Shown piece after piece: positions 51,891-60,510 of a stretch of 64,000 bases of DNA. This DNA is from Rhodospirillales bacterium. Its GTDB lineage: Bacteria; Pseudomonadota; Alphaproteobacteria; Rhodospirillales; WMHbin7. The stretch covers positions 1 through 64,000 of the forward strand of contig JACRJC010000040.1 in the NCBI GenBank assembly GCA_016215555.1, in the 5' to 3' direction. How positions within the stretch are numbered: the stretch's first letter is position 1; each line of letters starts with the position of its first letter. The position numbers were made by a program, and so were the translations under genes. The notes under the pieces are model-generated. The model had not been told where the DNA came from, did no database searches, and saw only the letters and a list, made by a program, of their open reading frames with translations.

Positions 51891-52604
51891 ATGGTCGGCG
51901 CGGGCAGCCTGGGTCTGGCGGCGGCGGCGGGGGCCTTGTCCACGCTCTCGCCCTGCGTCCTGCCCTTGCTGCCGGTGCTGATAGGCGGGGCCGCCCAAGG
52001 CCATCGATTGGGGCCCGTGGCCTTGGCTGCGGGCCTGTCGCTGTCCTTCGCTTCGTTGGGCGTCTTTCTGGCACTGTTCGGTTTTGCCCTTGGCCTTGAC
52101 GGCAGCCTCCTTCGGAATGGCGCCGCCATTGTCATGGCCGTCTTCGGACTGGTGCTGTTGGTCCCGGTCCTGCAACGCGGCTTTTCTCAAATCCTGGCCC
52201 CGCTTGCAGGCGGCGGCAACGAATTGCTGGTCCGTTTCAATCCCCAAGGATTAGGCGGGCAGTTCTTGCTGGGACTGCTGTTGGGCGCGGTCTGGTCGCC
52301 CTGCACGGGCCCCACGTTGGGGGCTGCCGTCGGCTTGGCCGCCCAGGCGGGCACGGCGCCGGGGGCCGGTCTGGTGATGCTGGTTTTCGGCATGGGAGCC
52401 GGAATGTCCTTGCTTTTGCTGGCCTATGTGTTCCGAAGCGGCATGAAGCGGATGGCTTCGCTGGGACGCGTCGCCAAGCCGCTATTGGGCGCGGCTCTGC
52501 TTTTCGCGGGCGGTCTGGTTCTGACCGGCTGGGACAAGGATTTGGAAAGCCGACTCGTGGCCTTGCTTCCCGAAGGCTGGATCGATCTCCTGACCCGCTT
52601 CTAA
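51891..52604 (+). CDS. CcdA-type thiol-disulfide membrane transporter
   Basis: A 237-residue protein with six predicted helices and the CcdA/DsbD pattern: [15 protein letters not shown] near the N terminus and [17 protein letters not shown] in the middle, giving the paired membrane Cys that carry electrons from cytoplasmic thioredoxin to the periplasm. Its likely client is the adjacent exported thioredoxin. Together with SigF/NrsF this is a compact envelope-redox stress module. Confidence 0.9.
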   Translation: MVGAGSLGLAAAAGALSTLSPCVLPLLPVLIGGAAQGHRLGPVALAAGLSLSFASLGVFLALFGFALGLDGSLLRNGAAIVMAVFGLVLLVPVLQRGFSQILAPLAGGGNELLVRFNPQGLGGQFLLGLLLGAVWSPCTGPTLGAAVGLAAQAGTAPGAGLVMLVFGMGAGMSLLLLAYVFRSGMKRMASLGRVAKPLLGAALLFAGGLVLTGWDKDLESRLVALLPEGWIDLLTRF

Positions 52605-52701
52605 GCCTCTGAATCCCTGGCTTTTCCCGGCTTCCTTTGCCAAAGCCGCGGCTTGGCTTTATGAAAGGGGCGGTTTTCCCCCATGCCAGAGGCCAAATCC
52701 C

Positions 52702-53391
52702 TTGAAAGCCGCCGTCATCGTCTTCCCCGGCTCCAACTGCGACCGCGACGTGGCGGTCAGTCTGGAGGCCGCCACCGGAACCAGGCCTTTGATGGCCTGG
52801 CACCGGGATACCGAACTGCCCCGCCTCGATCTGATCGTGGTCCCGGGCGGATTCTCCTATGGCGATTATCTGCGCTCTGGCGCCATGGCCGCCCATTCGC
52901 CGATCATGCGCGAAGTGAAGCGCCGCGCCGAGGCGGGCGTGCATGTGCTGGGCATCTGCAACGGCTTTCAGATCCTGACCGAGGCCGGATTGCTGCCGGG
53001 CGTGCTGATGCGCAACCGCCATCTCAAATTCTGTTGCCAGGATGTGCATCTGACCGTTTCCCGCAACGACACCGCCTTTGCCAGCAAGTACCGCAAGGGT
53101 CAGGTGGTCCGCATTCCCATCGCTCATGCCGACGGCAATTTCTTCGCCAATCCCGACATGCTGTCCCGGATCGAGGATGAAGGCCAGGTCGCCTTCCGCT
53201 ATTGCGACGAGGAGGGCAACCTGACCGATGGCGCCAATCCCAACGGATCGCTGAACAACATCGCCGGCGTCTACAATATGCAAGGCAATGTGCTGGGCCT
53301 GATGCCGCATCCCGAACGCCTGGCCGAGGCCGAACTGGGCGGCACCGACGGCAAACCGATGTTCGATTCCCTGCTGGAGGCTTTGAAGTGA
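52702..53391 (+). CDS. purQ: Phosphoribosylformylglycinamidine synthase, glutaminase subunit PurQ
   Basis: A 229-residue class I glutamine amidotransferase. The nucleophile is Cys86 in LGICNGFQ; the catalytic His-Glu pair is in MPHPERL. It delivers ammonia to PurL for FGAM formation in purine synthesis. The start is TTG at 52702 ([15 protein letters not shown]). The purS gene, normally just upstream in this class, is not here; ccdA is. The stop overlaps the purL start (GTGA). Confidence 0.95.
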   Translation: MKAAVIVFPGSNCDRDVAVSLEAATGTRPLMAWHRDTELPRLDLIVVPGGFSYGDYLRSGAMAAHSPIMREVKRRAEAGVHVLGICNGFQILTEAGLLPGVLMRNRHLKFCCQDVHLTVSRNDTAFASKYRKGQVVRIPIAHADGNFFANPDMLSRIEDEGQVAFRYCDEEGNLTDGANPNGSLNNIAGVYNMQGNVLGLMPHPERLAEAELGGTDGKPMFDSLLEALK

Positions 53392-55586
53392 GCCAGATCA
53401 CCCCCGAAGTCATCAAGCAGCACGGCCTGTCGGATAGCGAATACAAGCTGGTCCTGGAGATCATGGGCCGCGAGCCCAACCTGACCGAGCTTGGCATCTT
53501 TTCGGTCATGTGGAGCGAGCATTGCTCGTACAAATCCTCGAAGAAATGGCTCAAAACCCTGCCCACCAAGGCGCCCTGGGTGATCTGCGGGCCCGGCGAG
53601 AATGCCGGCGTCATCGATATCGGCGACGGGCTGGCCTGCATCTTCAAGATGGAAAGCCACAACCATCCCAGCTTCATCGAGCCCTATCAGGGGGCGGCCA
53701 CCGGCGTCGGCGGCATTTTGCGCGACGTCTTCACCATGGGGGCGCGCCCCGTCGCCAATCTGAATGCGCTGCGCTTCGGTTCACCCGATCATCCCAAAAC
53801 CCGCCATCTGGTGTCGGGCGTGGTGTCGGGCATCGGCGGCTACGGCAATTGCGTGGGCGTGCCGACGGTGGGCGGCGAATGCGATTTCCACGCCGCCTAT
53901 AACGGCAATATCCTGGTCAATGCCATGACCGTCGGCCTGGCGCAAGCGGACCGTATCTTCTATTCGGCGGCAGCGGGTGTCGGCAATCCTGTCGTCTATG
54001 TCGGCTCGAAGACGGGGCGCGACGGCATTCACGGCGCCACCATGGCTTCGGCCGAATTCAGCGAGGATTCGGAAGAGAAGCGGCCCACCGTTCAGGTCGG
54101 CGATCCCTTCACCGAAAAGCTGCTCATCGAAGCCTGCATGGAACTGATGGCCACCGACGTCATCGTGGCGATCCAGGATATGGGGGCGGCGGGCCTGACC
54201 TCGTCCTCCTTCGAGATGGCCTCCAAGGGCGGGCTGGGCATCGAGATGGACCTCGATAAGGTGCCGATGCGCGAAGAGGGCATGACCGCCTACGAGATCA
54301 TGCTGTCGGAATCGCAAGAACGCATGCTGATGGTGCTGAAGCCCGGCCGGGAAGATGTCGCCAAGGCCATCTTCGACAAGTGGGAGCTGGATTTCGCCAT
54401 CGTCGGCCATTTGACCGACACCGGACGCATGGTGCTGAAGCGCCATGGCGTGGTGATGGCCGATCTGCCCATCGACCCCTTGGCTCTGGCCAGCCCCGAA
54501 TATGACCGGCCCTGGGTCGAACCCAAACTGGCCGCCCCCATCGATGCCAAATCGGTCAAGGCCGAAGTACCGCTCAAGGCGCTTCAACACCTGCTGAACA
54601 CGCCCGATCTCTGTTCCAAGCGTTGGATCTATCGCCAGTACGATCATATGGTGATGGGCGACACGGTGGGCCGCCCCGGCGGCGATGCCGGCGTGGTGCG
54701 CGTGCATGGCAGCAACAAGGCGCTGGCCATCACCACCGATTGCACGCCGCGCTATTGCCAGGCCAATCCTTACGAGGGCGGCAAGCAGGCGGTGGCCGAG
54801 GCCTGGCGCAATCTGACCGCCGTCGGCGCCCGCCCGCTGGCCGTCACTGATAATTTGAATTTCGGCAATCCCGAAAAGCCCGAGATCATGGGCCAGATCG
54901 TCAAAGCCATCCAGGGCATGGGCGAGGCCTGTGTGGCCCTCGACTTCCCGGTCGTCTCGGGCAATGTCTCGCTTTACAACGAGACCAACGGCAACGCCAT
55001 CCTGCCCACACCCGCCATCGGCGCCGTCGGCGTCATCGACCAGTTGGACCAGCGCGTCGGCATCGCCTTCGAGCAGGAGGGCGAGACGGTGCTGGTAATC
55101 GGCGCCACGGTGGGCCATCTGGGGGCCAGCATCTATGCCCGAGAGATCGGCGGCACCGAGGCGGGATCGCCGCCGCCCGTGGATTTGGCGGTCGAGCGCA
55201 GGAACGGCGATTTCGTGCGCGCCCTGATTACATCGGGCCGTGTCACCGCCTGTCACGATGTGTCTGGCGGCGGATTGCTGGTAGCCGTCGCCGAAATGGC
55301 GATGGCGGGCGGCTTGGGCGTCATGTTGGCCGATGCGCCCGAGGGCGCGTTGCCGCACGCTTATTGGTTCGGCGAGGACCAGGCCCGCTATGTGCTGGCC
55401 GCCACCACGGCGGAAGCGGCGGCGATTCTGATCGAAGCCGCCCAGGCCGGAATTGCGGGGGCGATGATCGGCACCACCGGCGGCAAGGATGTGCGTTTGG
55501 GCGCGGCCAGCATCCCGCTTTCGGAACTGGTGGACGCCCATGAAAGCTGGCTGCCCAACTTCATGAGCGGGGCGGAGGGGAATTAG
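53388..55586 (+). CDS. purL: Phosphoribosylformylglycinamidine synthase, large subunit PurL
   Basis: A 732-residue small-type PurL, converting FGAR and glutamine-derived ammonia with ATP to FGAM, in complex with PurQ and PurS. Recognisable motifs: [19 protein letters not shown], the ATP site in [53 protein letters not shown], and [10 protein letters not shown]. The GTG at 53388 overlaps the purQ stop. Size is normal for the PurQ/PurS-dependent type. Confidence 0.96.
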   Translation: MSQITPEVIKQHGLSDSEYKLVLEIMGREPNLTELGIFSVMWSEHCSYKSSKKWLKTLPTKAPWVICGPGENAGVIDIGDGLACIFKMESHNHPSFIEPYQGAATGVGGILRDVFTMGARPVANLNALRFGSPDHPKTRHLVSGVVSGIGGYGNCVGVPTVGGECDFHAAYNGNILVNAMTVGLAQADRIFYSAAAGVGNPVVYVGSKTGRDGIHGATMASAEFSEDSEEKRPTVQVGDPFTEKLLIEACMELMATDVIVAIQDMGAAGLTSSSFEMASKGGLGIEMDLDKVPMREEGMTAYEIMLSESQERMLMVLKPGREDVAKAIFDKWELDFAIVGHLTDTGRMVLKRHGVVMADLPIDPLALASPEYDRPWVEPKLAAPIDAKSVKAEVPLKALQHLLNTPDLCSKRWIYRQYDHMVMGDTVGRPGGDAGVVRVHGSNKALAITTDCTPRYCQANPYEGGKQAVAEAWRNLTAVGARPLAVTDNLNFGNPEKPEIMGQIVKAIQGMGEACVALDFPVVSGNVSLYNETNGNAILPTPAIGAVGVIDQLDQRVGIAFEQEGETVLVIGATVGHLGASIYAREIGGTEAGSPPPVDLAVERRNGDFVRALITSGRVTACHDVSGGGLLVAVAEMAMAGGLGVMLADAPEGALPHAYWFGEDQARYVLAATTAEAAAILIEAAQAGIAGAMIGTTGGKDVRLGAASIPLSELVDAHESWLPNFMSGAEGN

Positions 55587-55615
55587 GGCTCCTCGACGCG
55601 CACTGGAAAACGTGC

Positions 55616-55638
55616 TATATTCGCATCATATTCGATGC
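55616..55638. promoter_or_regulatory. Candidate operator/promoter of the toxin-antitoxin pair
   Basis: ATATTCG occurs twice, 11 bases apart (55617-55623 and 55628-55634), and GCATC-atattc-GATGC forms a short inverted repeat (55623-55638). This lies 19-41 bases before the antitoxin ATG, where Phd-type antitoxins usually bind to control their own operon. Confidence 0.5.
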
Positions 55639-55656
55639 TTTATGGATGCGTGGACT

Positions 55657-55935
55657 ATGGACATCACCAAGGACATCCGACCGCTGACCGAATTCAAGCG
55701 AGATACCGGTCGTTTCATGTCGCACCTCAAGGAAACGGGCCGCCCCTCGATCCTGACCGTCAACGGCAAGCCGTCGCTGGTCGTCATGGATGCCCAGGCA
55801 TGGCAGGATATTCAAGATCAGATTGAATATGCCGGCACGGTCACCGCCATCCGCCGAGGCTTGGCCCAAGCCCGCGATGGGCAAGGGACGGATGCGAGGG
55901 CTTTCTTCAATCAACTTGATGCGGAGATTAAATGA
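55657..55935 (+). CDS. Phd/YefM-family antitoxin
   Basis: A 92-residue protein. The N-terminal part (MDITKDIRPLTEFKRDTGRFM) and ILTVNGKPSLVVMDAQAWQDI are the Phd_YefM fold; the C-terminal tail would wrap the toxin. It should neutralise the ParE-like toxin encoded next and repress the operon. The ATG at 55657 is favoured; an in-frame ATG at 55642 is possible. The stop overlaps the toxin ATG (ATGA). Confidence 0.88.
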   Translation: MDITKDIRPLTEFKRDTGRFMSHLKETGRPSILTVNGKPSLVVMDAQAWQDIQDQIEYAGTVTAIRRGLAQARDGQGTDARAFFNQLDAEIK

Positions 55936-56240
55936 AGCGGTACAGGGTCATCATCACGCCCTTTGCCGCCGACAACATCCGCCAAGCTTACGAATGGCTT
56001 GCCGCCGAAAATCCAGCCTATGCGGCCAAATGGCTGTCGGGCATCCGCGAGAAAATCCTAAGTCTGGAGAATTTGCCAAAATCCCACGCTCTTGCGCCGG
56101 AAAGCGAGGCCTTCGATTGCGACATCCGCCAAGCCCTGTATGGGCGCGGGATGCCATGGCGAATCTTCTTCTCCATCGACGGCGAGACTGTGCATGTGCT
56201 TCACGTCCGCCACGGCCATCGGGATTATTGGCTGCCGTGA
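55932..56240 (+). CDS. RelE/ParE-family toxin
   Basis: A 102-residue protein of the ParE/RelE superfamily: YRVIITPFAADNIRQAYEWLA, NPAYAAKWLSGI, and ALYGRGMPWRIFFSID then VHVLHVRHGHRDYW. The typical C-terminal R-x-x-Y/H stretch is present. Whether it poisons gyrase (ParE) or cuts mRNA (RelE) cannot be decided from the sequence; the alpha-helical N terminus favours ParE. Coupled to the antitoxin by ATGA. Confidence 0.88.
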   Translation: MKRYRVIITPFAADNIRQAYEWLAAENPAYAAKWLSGIREKILSLENLPKSHALAPESEAFDCDIRQALYGRGMPWRIFFSIDGETVHVLHVRHGHRDYWLP

Positions 56241-56247
56241 GAGCCGT

Positions 56248-56970
56248 TTATGGCGATGGGTTCGCGACAATCTGGCTTTCGACCATATCGATGAATTGCT
56301 GCGTGGCCGCGATGCTTTCGTCCATGGCCTTGGAAATGACTGAGCCGTAGTCTGTCAGAATTGAGTAATCCGTTTCGTGCTGGGTGTATTCAACATCAAT
56401 CTCGCCGTCCCAGAGATGATAGGTGTTCCAGAAGGCCGGCCCTTGCTTCATGATTCCCAGGATTTTTTGCTCATCCTCAAATCTCAAATACTCAACCATC
56501 GGGTACTTGGTCAGGAAACGAAGCTTGTTTGCGTGGACCCAGACGAAATACCGATGATGGCAATAGCCGCGCCAAGCCGGCGATCCGCCATCGACTCCCC
56601 GGCAAACTTCCGCAATCGGCGACGGGGTTTCAAGGAACCCGGCTTTGGCGACACGCGACATCTCGCGGCAAAGCGAAAAGGGGTTGTACATATCCTCGAT
56701 CACATGGCGGCAATAGACGAAATCGAACTCCTTGTCCTTAAAGGGGAGTTTTTCTGCCGATAGGTCGCAAATGACCAGCCTGTCCTCGGGGATGGTTCCC
56801 CAATTGTGCCAGTCCGCGAAAATATCCGTTCGCGGAAAAGGCGCGGCGCCAGGGCCGATTTCAAGGACCCGCGAATCTTTTGGCAAGCGATTGACCAGCC
56901 AGTCTGTCAGCCTCGGTATCGACGACCAATATTTGTTGTCGCTTTCAGTTAACTGCAATGTCGGAAGCAT
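56248..56970 (-). CDS. SAM-dependent methyltransferase, AT-richer than neighbours
   Basis: A 240-residue class I methyltransferase: motif I VLEIGPGAAPFP, the acidic loop VICDLSAEKLPFKDKEFDFVYCRHVIEDM, then HHRYFVWVHANKLRFL. The catalytic target is unknown; related proteins act on sugars or cell-surface glycans, or in secondary metabolism. The DNA is AT-richer than the purine and permease genes around it, suggesting later arrival, together with the toxin-antitoxin pair next to it. The ATG at 56970 follows AAGG; another ATG at 56997 and a TTG at 57027 are alternatives. Confidence 0.75.
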   Translation of the reverse strand: MLPTLQLTESDNKYWSSIPRLTDWLVNRLPKDSRVLEIGPGAAPFPRTDIFADWHNWGTIPEDRLVICDLSAEKLPFKDKEFDFVYCRHVIEDMYNPFSLCREMSRVAKAGFLETPSPIAEVCRGVDGGSPAWRGYCHHRYFVWVHANKLRFLTKYPMVEYLRFEDEQKILGIMKQGPAFWNTYHLWDGEIDVEYTQHETDYSILTDYGSVISKAMDESIAATQQFIDMVESQIVANPSP

Positions 56971-57082
56971 GATTCTGACCTTGAATAAACGGCGCATAAC
57001 GAAAAGACTTCTCGCCGACCTCTTCAACCAATAGCACGAGGTGAAATGCCCTTCAATCTTTCGTCATTTCGCTTCCGGCTGG

Positions 57083-58309
57083 TTACCCCCCCATCTCGCC
57101 AATTACCCACAGCCAGCCTATGGCCAGGGCCAGGCTAAGCAGCGTCATCGGGATACCGGATTTGGCGTGATCGAGAAAGCCTAAGCGCACGCCGACACTT
57201 TGCGCCCGCTCGGCGACGATGATATTGGCCAGCGATCCGGTCAGCAGCAGATTGCCCGACAGGGTGGAAATCAGCGCCATGCCGTGCAGGGTTCCGGCTT
57301 CCGGCAGGCCGAACAGCGACAGCAGCAGAATCACAGCCGGCACATTGCCGATGCTGTTCGACAGGGCCAGCAGCAGCGGCGTCATGACGCTTAAGGATTC
57401 CAGCCGCCAGCCCTGGTCTTTCAACAGCGCCACGCCCGAGGCAGCGATATCCAGTTCGGCGAAAGCGCTGGTGACCACGAACAAACAGGCGATCAGCAGC
57501 AACAAATGCCAATCCACCGCCCCGATCATGTCGCGGCTGCTCATCTTGCGGCTGGCCAGCAGATGGGCGGCGATGGCCAGTGCTGCCAGTTCGCGCGGGA
57601 AGGGGGTGGCGAAGGCGGCAATCAGCAGCAGCACCGACAACAGGCCCTTGATGGTGGACCAGCGCAGCGCGGGTTCCGGCGGCGGCAACGCCTCGCGGGT
57701 TTGATGGGCGAGGCTTCCCCGCCAGCCCACCCAGGTGACGGCGAAAACGCAGATCAGGGCCAGCAGTCCGGGCGCGGCGCAGACGGCCATGAAGCGCCAG
57801 AAATCCAGCCCGCCCATCTGGCCGATCAGGATATTCTGCGGATTGCCGATGACGGTGATGGCCGAACCGGCATTGGCCGCCCCCGCCAGAGCGATCAGGA
57901 AGGGGCGGGGATCAAGCCCGCGCTCCCTGGTTCCCACGGCCAGGATGGGGGCCATGGCGAAAACCACGATATCGTTGGCAAGCAAGGCTGACAAGCCGCC
58001 CGCCACCGCCACGGTCAGGGCCAGCAACAAGGCGGGATGGCCCTGAGCGGCCGTGATCCTTGCCGCCGCATAGCGATAGAATCCGGCGCCCTGGAACTGG
58101 GCCGAGATGATCATCAGCCCGAAGAGCAGCAGCAGCGTGGAAAGATCGATGCGCAGGCCCAGGCTATCGACCGGCACCGCGCCAACGGCCAGCAGCACCA
58201 CGGCGGCCATCAGGGCGATGCCGGTGCGGTCGATCTTCAGGCCCGGCGCGCGGCCCAGCGCCATGCCCAGATAGGTAACCAGGAAAACAAGAAGGATCAG
58301 GCTGTCCAT
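57083..58309 (-). CDS. SLC13/ArsB-like ion permease
   Basis: A 408-residue protein with 10-12 membrane helices. The ArsB/NhaD/DASS pattern is seen in LLLLFGLMIISAQFQGAG, LSALLANDIVVFAMAPI, AGAANAGSAITVIGNPQNILIG, and the second-half copy LLLALSNSIGNVPAVILL followed by LTGSLANIIVAERA. The paired S/N-rich hairpins form the ion and substrate site. It transports an anion (arsenite, sulfate, di- or tricarboxylate) with Na+ or H+. The ATG at 58309 is used; the longer upstream frame overlaps the AraC gene. It is 19 bases downstream of the AraC regulator. Confidence 0.82.
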   Translation of the reverse strand: MDSLILLVFLVTYLGMALGRAPGLKIDRTGIALMAAVVLLAVGAVPVDSLGLRIDLSTLLLLFGLMIISAQFQGAGFYRYAAARITAAQGHPALLLALTVAVAGGLSALLANDIVVFAMAPILAVGTRERGLDPRPFLIALAGAANAGSAITVIGNPQNILIGQMGGLDFWRFMAVCAAPGLLALICVFAVTWVGWRGSLAHQTREALPPPEPALRWSTIKGLLSVLLLIAAFATPFPRELAALAIAAHLLASRKMSSRDMIGAVDWHLLLLIACLFVVTSAFAELDIAASGVALLKDQGWRLESLSVMTPLLLALSNSIGNVPAVILLLSLFGLPEAGTLHGMALISTLSGNLLLTGSLANIIVAERAQSVGVRLGFLDHAKSGIPMTLLSLALAIGWLWVIGEMGG

Positions 58310-58328
58310 GCGCCAATCATAAAGGCGT

Positions 58329-59174
58329 CTATTCCAAGCGCAACTGCGAGGGCAGGGTTCCGAACCGGGCCAGGAATCTTTCGGAAAAGCGCGATGGCGA
58401 TTCATAACCGCAGGCGAGAGCGATGTCGGCGATGCTGGCTTCCGACGTCTGCAGCAACATCAGGCCGGTTGAAAGGCGGAGGTCGGACAGGATGGCGCGA
58501 AAGCTGGTCTTTTCCTGGGATAGTCTTCGCCGCAGCGAGGATTCGGAAATTCCCAAGGCGTCAGCGGCGTCGGCAGCCGACCAGGGGGCGGCGGGGCGCG
58601 ATGACAGCAACAGGCGCACGCGCTCGGCGTCGGTTTCCAGGCCGGGGGCGGGCCAGCGGCAGCCGTGATCGGCCAGCAGGATCAAAACCTCGATCAGGCG
58701 GCAACGCAGCGCGTCGTCGCACAATGGCCCCTCTTGAAAGCCCTGATGAGCGTGCAGCAGGCTGTTCTTCAGGGCCTGATTGGGCGCCAATCCCTGCCAG
58801 GCCGGGCCAGATGCGTCTCTGGCGATGCGGGCGGGATATTGCTGGGCGAAGACTTGCAGCGTTTCCTTGGCGAAGCTGACCACCAGGGCACGGTAACAGC
58901 CGCTGGTCGGCGATGGCAGATTGCCCAAATCCACTTCGCAACCGGCCCGCATGGTCAGATAGCTGCCCGCTGCAAGTGGAATGATGCGGTCCGAACGTCC
59001 AACTTCCTTGGTTCCCTCCAGAACGAGAATCACCGCGGGTTCGAAGGCGGGAACTGTGCGCAGTTCCTGGGTTCTACGCGCAACGATGACGCCTGCCGCA
59101 CCTAAGCCTGGCCTGAAGGCCAGATCGCCTTTCAGGTTCGGGCAGGTCTCAAGACTGAATTTCCGTTCCAACAT
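58329..59174 (-). CDS. AraC-family transcriptional regulator
   Basis: A 281-residue regulator. The N-terminal AraC_N-like cupin domain (FEPAVILVLEGTKEVGRSDRIIPLAAGSYL) binds the signal. Two C-terminal helix-turn-helix motifs follow: SAADAADALGISESSLRRRL and IADIALACGYESPSRFSERF, ending FGTLPSQLR. It lies upstream of the permease on the same strand, so it may control it. Ligand unknown. Confidence 0.85.
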   Translation of the reverse strand: MLERKFSLETCPNLKGDLAFRPGLGAAGVIVARRTQELRTVPAFEPAVILVLEGTKEVGRSDRIIPLAAGSYLTMRAGCEVDLGNLPSPTSGCYRALVVSFAKETLQVFAQQYPARIARDASGPAWQGLAPNQALKNSLLHAHQGFQEGPLCDDALRCRLIEVLILLADHGCRWPAPGLETDAERVRLLLSSRPAAPWSAADAADALGISESSLRRRLSQEKTSFRAILSDLRLSTGLMLLQTSEASIADIALACGYESPSRFSERFLARFGTLPSQLRLE

Positions 59175-59200
59175 GAACTTTTAATAGCATGTACGGCCGG

Positions 59201-59740
59201 TCAACGGCCATAGCTGGCGGTCAATGTCGCTTTGGACAAGGTGTTGGCGTTGATGAAGTATCCGGCCATGGCGCCCGAGGCCAGGGCGTCCAGCTCCAGC
59301 CGGTCCGTCTTCAGCGCGTGAACCGTGAAGACATAGCGGTGCGGTTTGTCGCCTTGTGGGGGGCAGGCGCCGCCGAATCCCGGAGTTCCGAAGTCGGTTC
59401 TTGTCTGCAAAGCCTCTGCCGGAAGCTGCCCGTTGCCAGCGCCTGCAGCCAGGCTGTGCATGCTTGCCGGCAGATTGACAACGATCCAATGCCACCAGCC
59501 GCTGCCGGTAGGCGCGTCGGGGTCGTAAGCCGTGATGGCGAAGCTTTTGGTGTCTTTGGGTTCTCCCTGCCAATGCAAGGCGGGTGACTGATTGCCGCCC
59601 TGGCAGCCAAAGCCGTTCAGCACCTGCTTTAGCCCCATTGTCTTGCCTTCGGCCATGTCCGGACTGGTCAACTGAAAGTCGCCGGCAAGGGCGGGCGAAG
59701 ACAACAAGGCGGCGGCGCACAGGGCGAACGTGAATTTCAT
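59201..59740 (-). CDS. YbhB/YbcL-like Raf-kinase-inhibitor-family protein
   Basis: A 179-residue exported protein (signal KFTFALCAAALLSSPALAG) of the PEBP-like YbhB family: GCQGGNQSPALHWQGEPKDTKSFAI, YDPDAPTGSGWWHWIVVNLP and GGACPPQGDKPHRYVFTVHAL. The anion-binding pocket (DPDAP, H in WHW and the PPxGD-PHRY loop) is complete. The biological role of bacterial members is unknown. The ATG at 59740 follows GGAG at 9 bases. Confidence 0.88.
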   Translation of the reverse strand: MKFTFALCAAALLSSPALAGDFQLTSPDMAEGKTMGLKQVLNGFGCQGGNQSPALHWQGEPKDTKSFAITAYDPDAPTGSGWWHWIVVNLPASMHSLAAGAGNGQLPAEALQTRTDFGTPGFGGACPPQGDKPHRYVFTVHALKTDRLELDALASGAMAGYFINANTLSKATLTASYGR

Positions 59741-59926
59741 CTTGAAACATCTCCAAGGGAAGGAAAGCACAAAGACAGGTTAGGGGCTCGGGGCGGGTCT
59801 TTCGCGCCCGAAACGCTCGCCCGGTCGCCCATAACGCCCGGATACACTTTGTTACCGAGGACACAAACCCAAGAAACAATCGCTTGATAAGATCGGGCCT
59901 CACGCAACGACAGACCGAGACCAGCC

Positions 59927-60460
59927 ATGATCGCCACCCCCTATGCACCCGCCAAGAAATCCTTCCTCGCCACCTATGCCACGGCACTGACAACCGCCAT
60001 CTTCCTGGTGGTCGGGGTTACCGGGGTGCTGGTCTTTTTTCATATCGGCGACAAGTATCTGAAGGGCGCCCATGAATGGCTGGGAATGGCCTTCGTGTTG
60101 GCGGCAGGCTTGCATGTGGCGCGCCACTGGAAAGGGTTCTTGACTCTGATGGCGCAGAAGCGGACCTGGGCGCTGTCGGCGGCTTCGGCCCTGGCTTTGG
60201 GCGGCTTCATGCTTTCGGCCTCGCTGGCCCCCACTGGCGGCGGCAATCCGATGAAGGCCATGGTCGATGTCACCGCCAAGGCCCCGTTGGCCAGCCTGGC
60301 CCCGGTTCTGGGGGTCGAGCCGGACCAGTTGGTTCAGCGCCTGGAGGCGGGCGGGGTCGAGGTCGCCAGTCTTAAACAACCTCTGGAGGAGATCGCCAAA
60401 AGCCAAGGCAAGCCCTTGCCGATGCTATTCGGGCTGATCCTGAAGCCAACGGCCAAGTAG
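59927..60460 (+). CDS. DUF4405 membrane protein
   Basis: A 177-residue protein. Three membrane segments (about 14-38, 48-65 and 84-102) carry His residues in FFHIGDKYLKGAHEW and LHVARHWKGF, resembling the b-type cytochrome-like DUF4405 domain. A soluble C-terminal part (LGVEPDQLVQRLEAGGVEVASLKQPLEEIAKSQGKP, opening residues) looks helical and is absent from minimal family members. Heme binding is suggested but not shown. The upstream 186-base interval back to the YbhB-like gene has no further feature I can name. Confidence 0.75.
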   Translation: MIATPYAPAKKSFLATYATALTTAIFLVVGVTGVLVFFHIGDKYLKGAHEWLGMAFVLAAGLHVARHWKGFLTLMAQKRTWALSAASALALGGFMLSASLAPTGGGNPMKAMVDVTAKAPLASLAPVLGVEPDQLVQRLEAGGVEVASLKQPLEEIAKSQGKPLPMLFGLILKPTAK

Positions 60461-60510
60461 GGCAAATAAGCGATTTTCTCCAGGATCGGGCATGGCTTAT
60501 ATTGCCGGCC

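Noticed and set aside
53781-55541. A 586-codon frame antisense to purL
   Set aside because: No domain; purL in the sense frame is intact.
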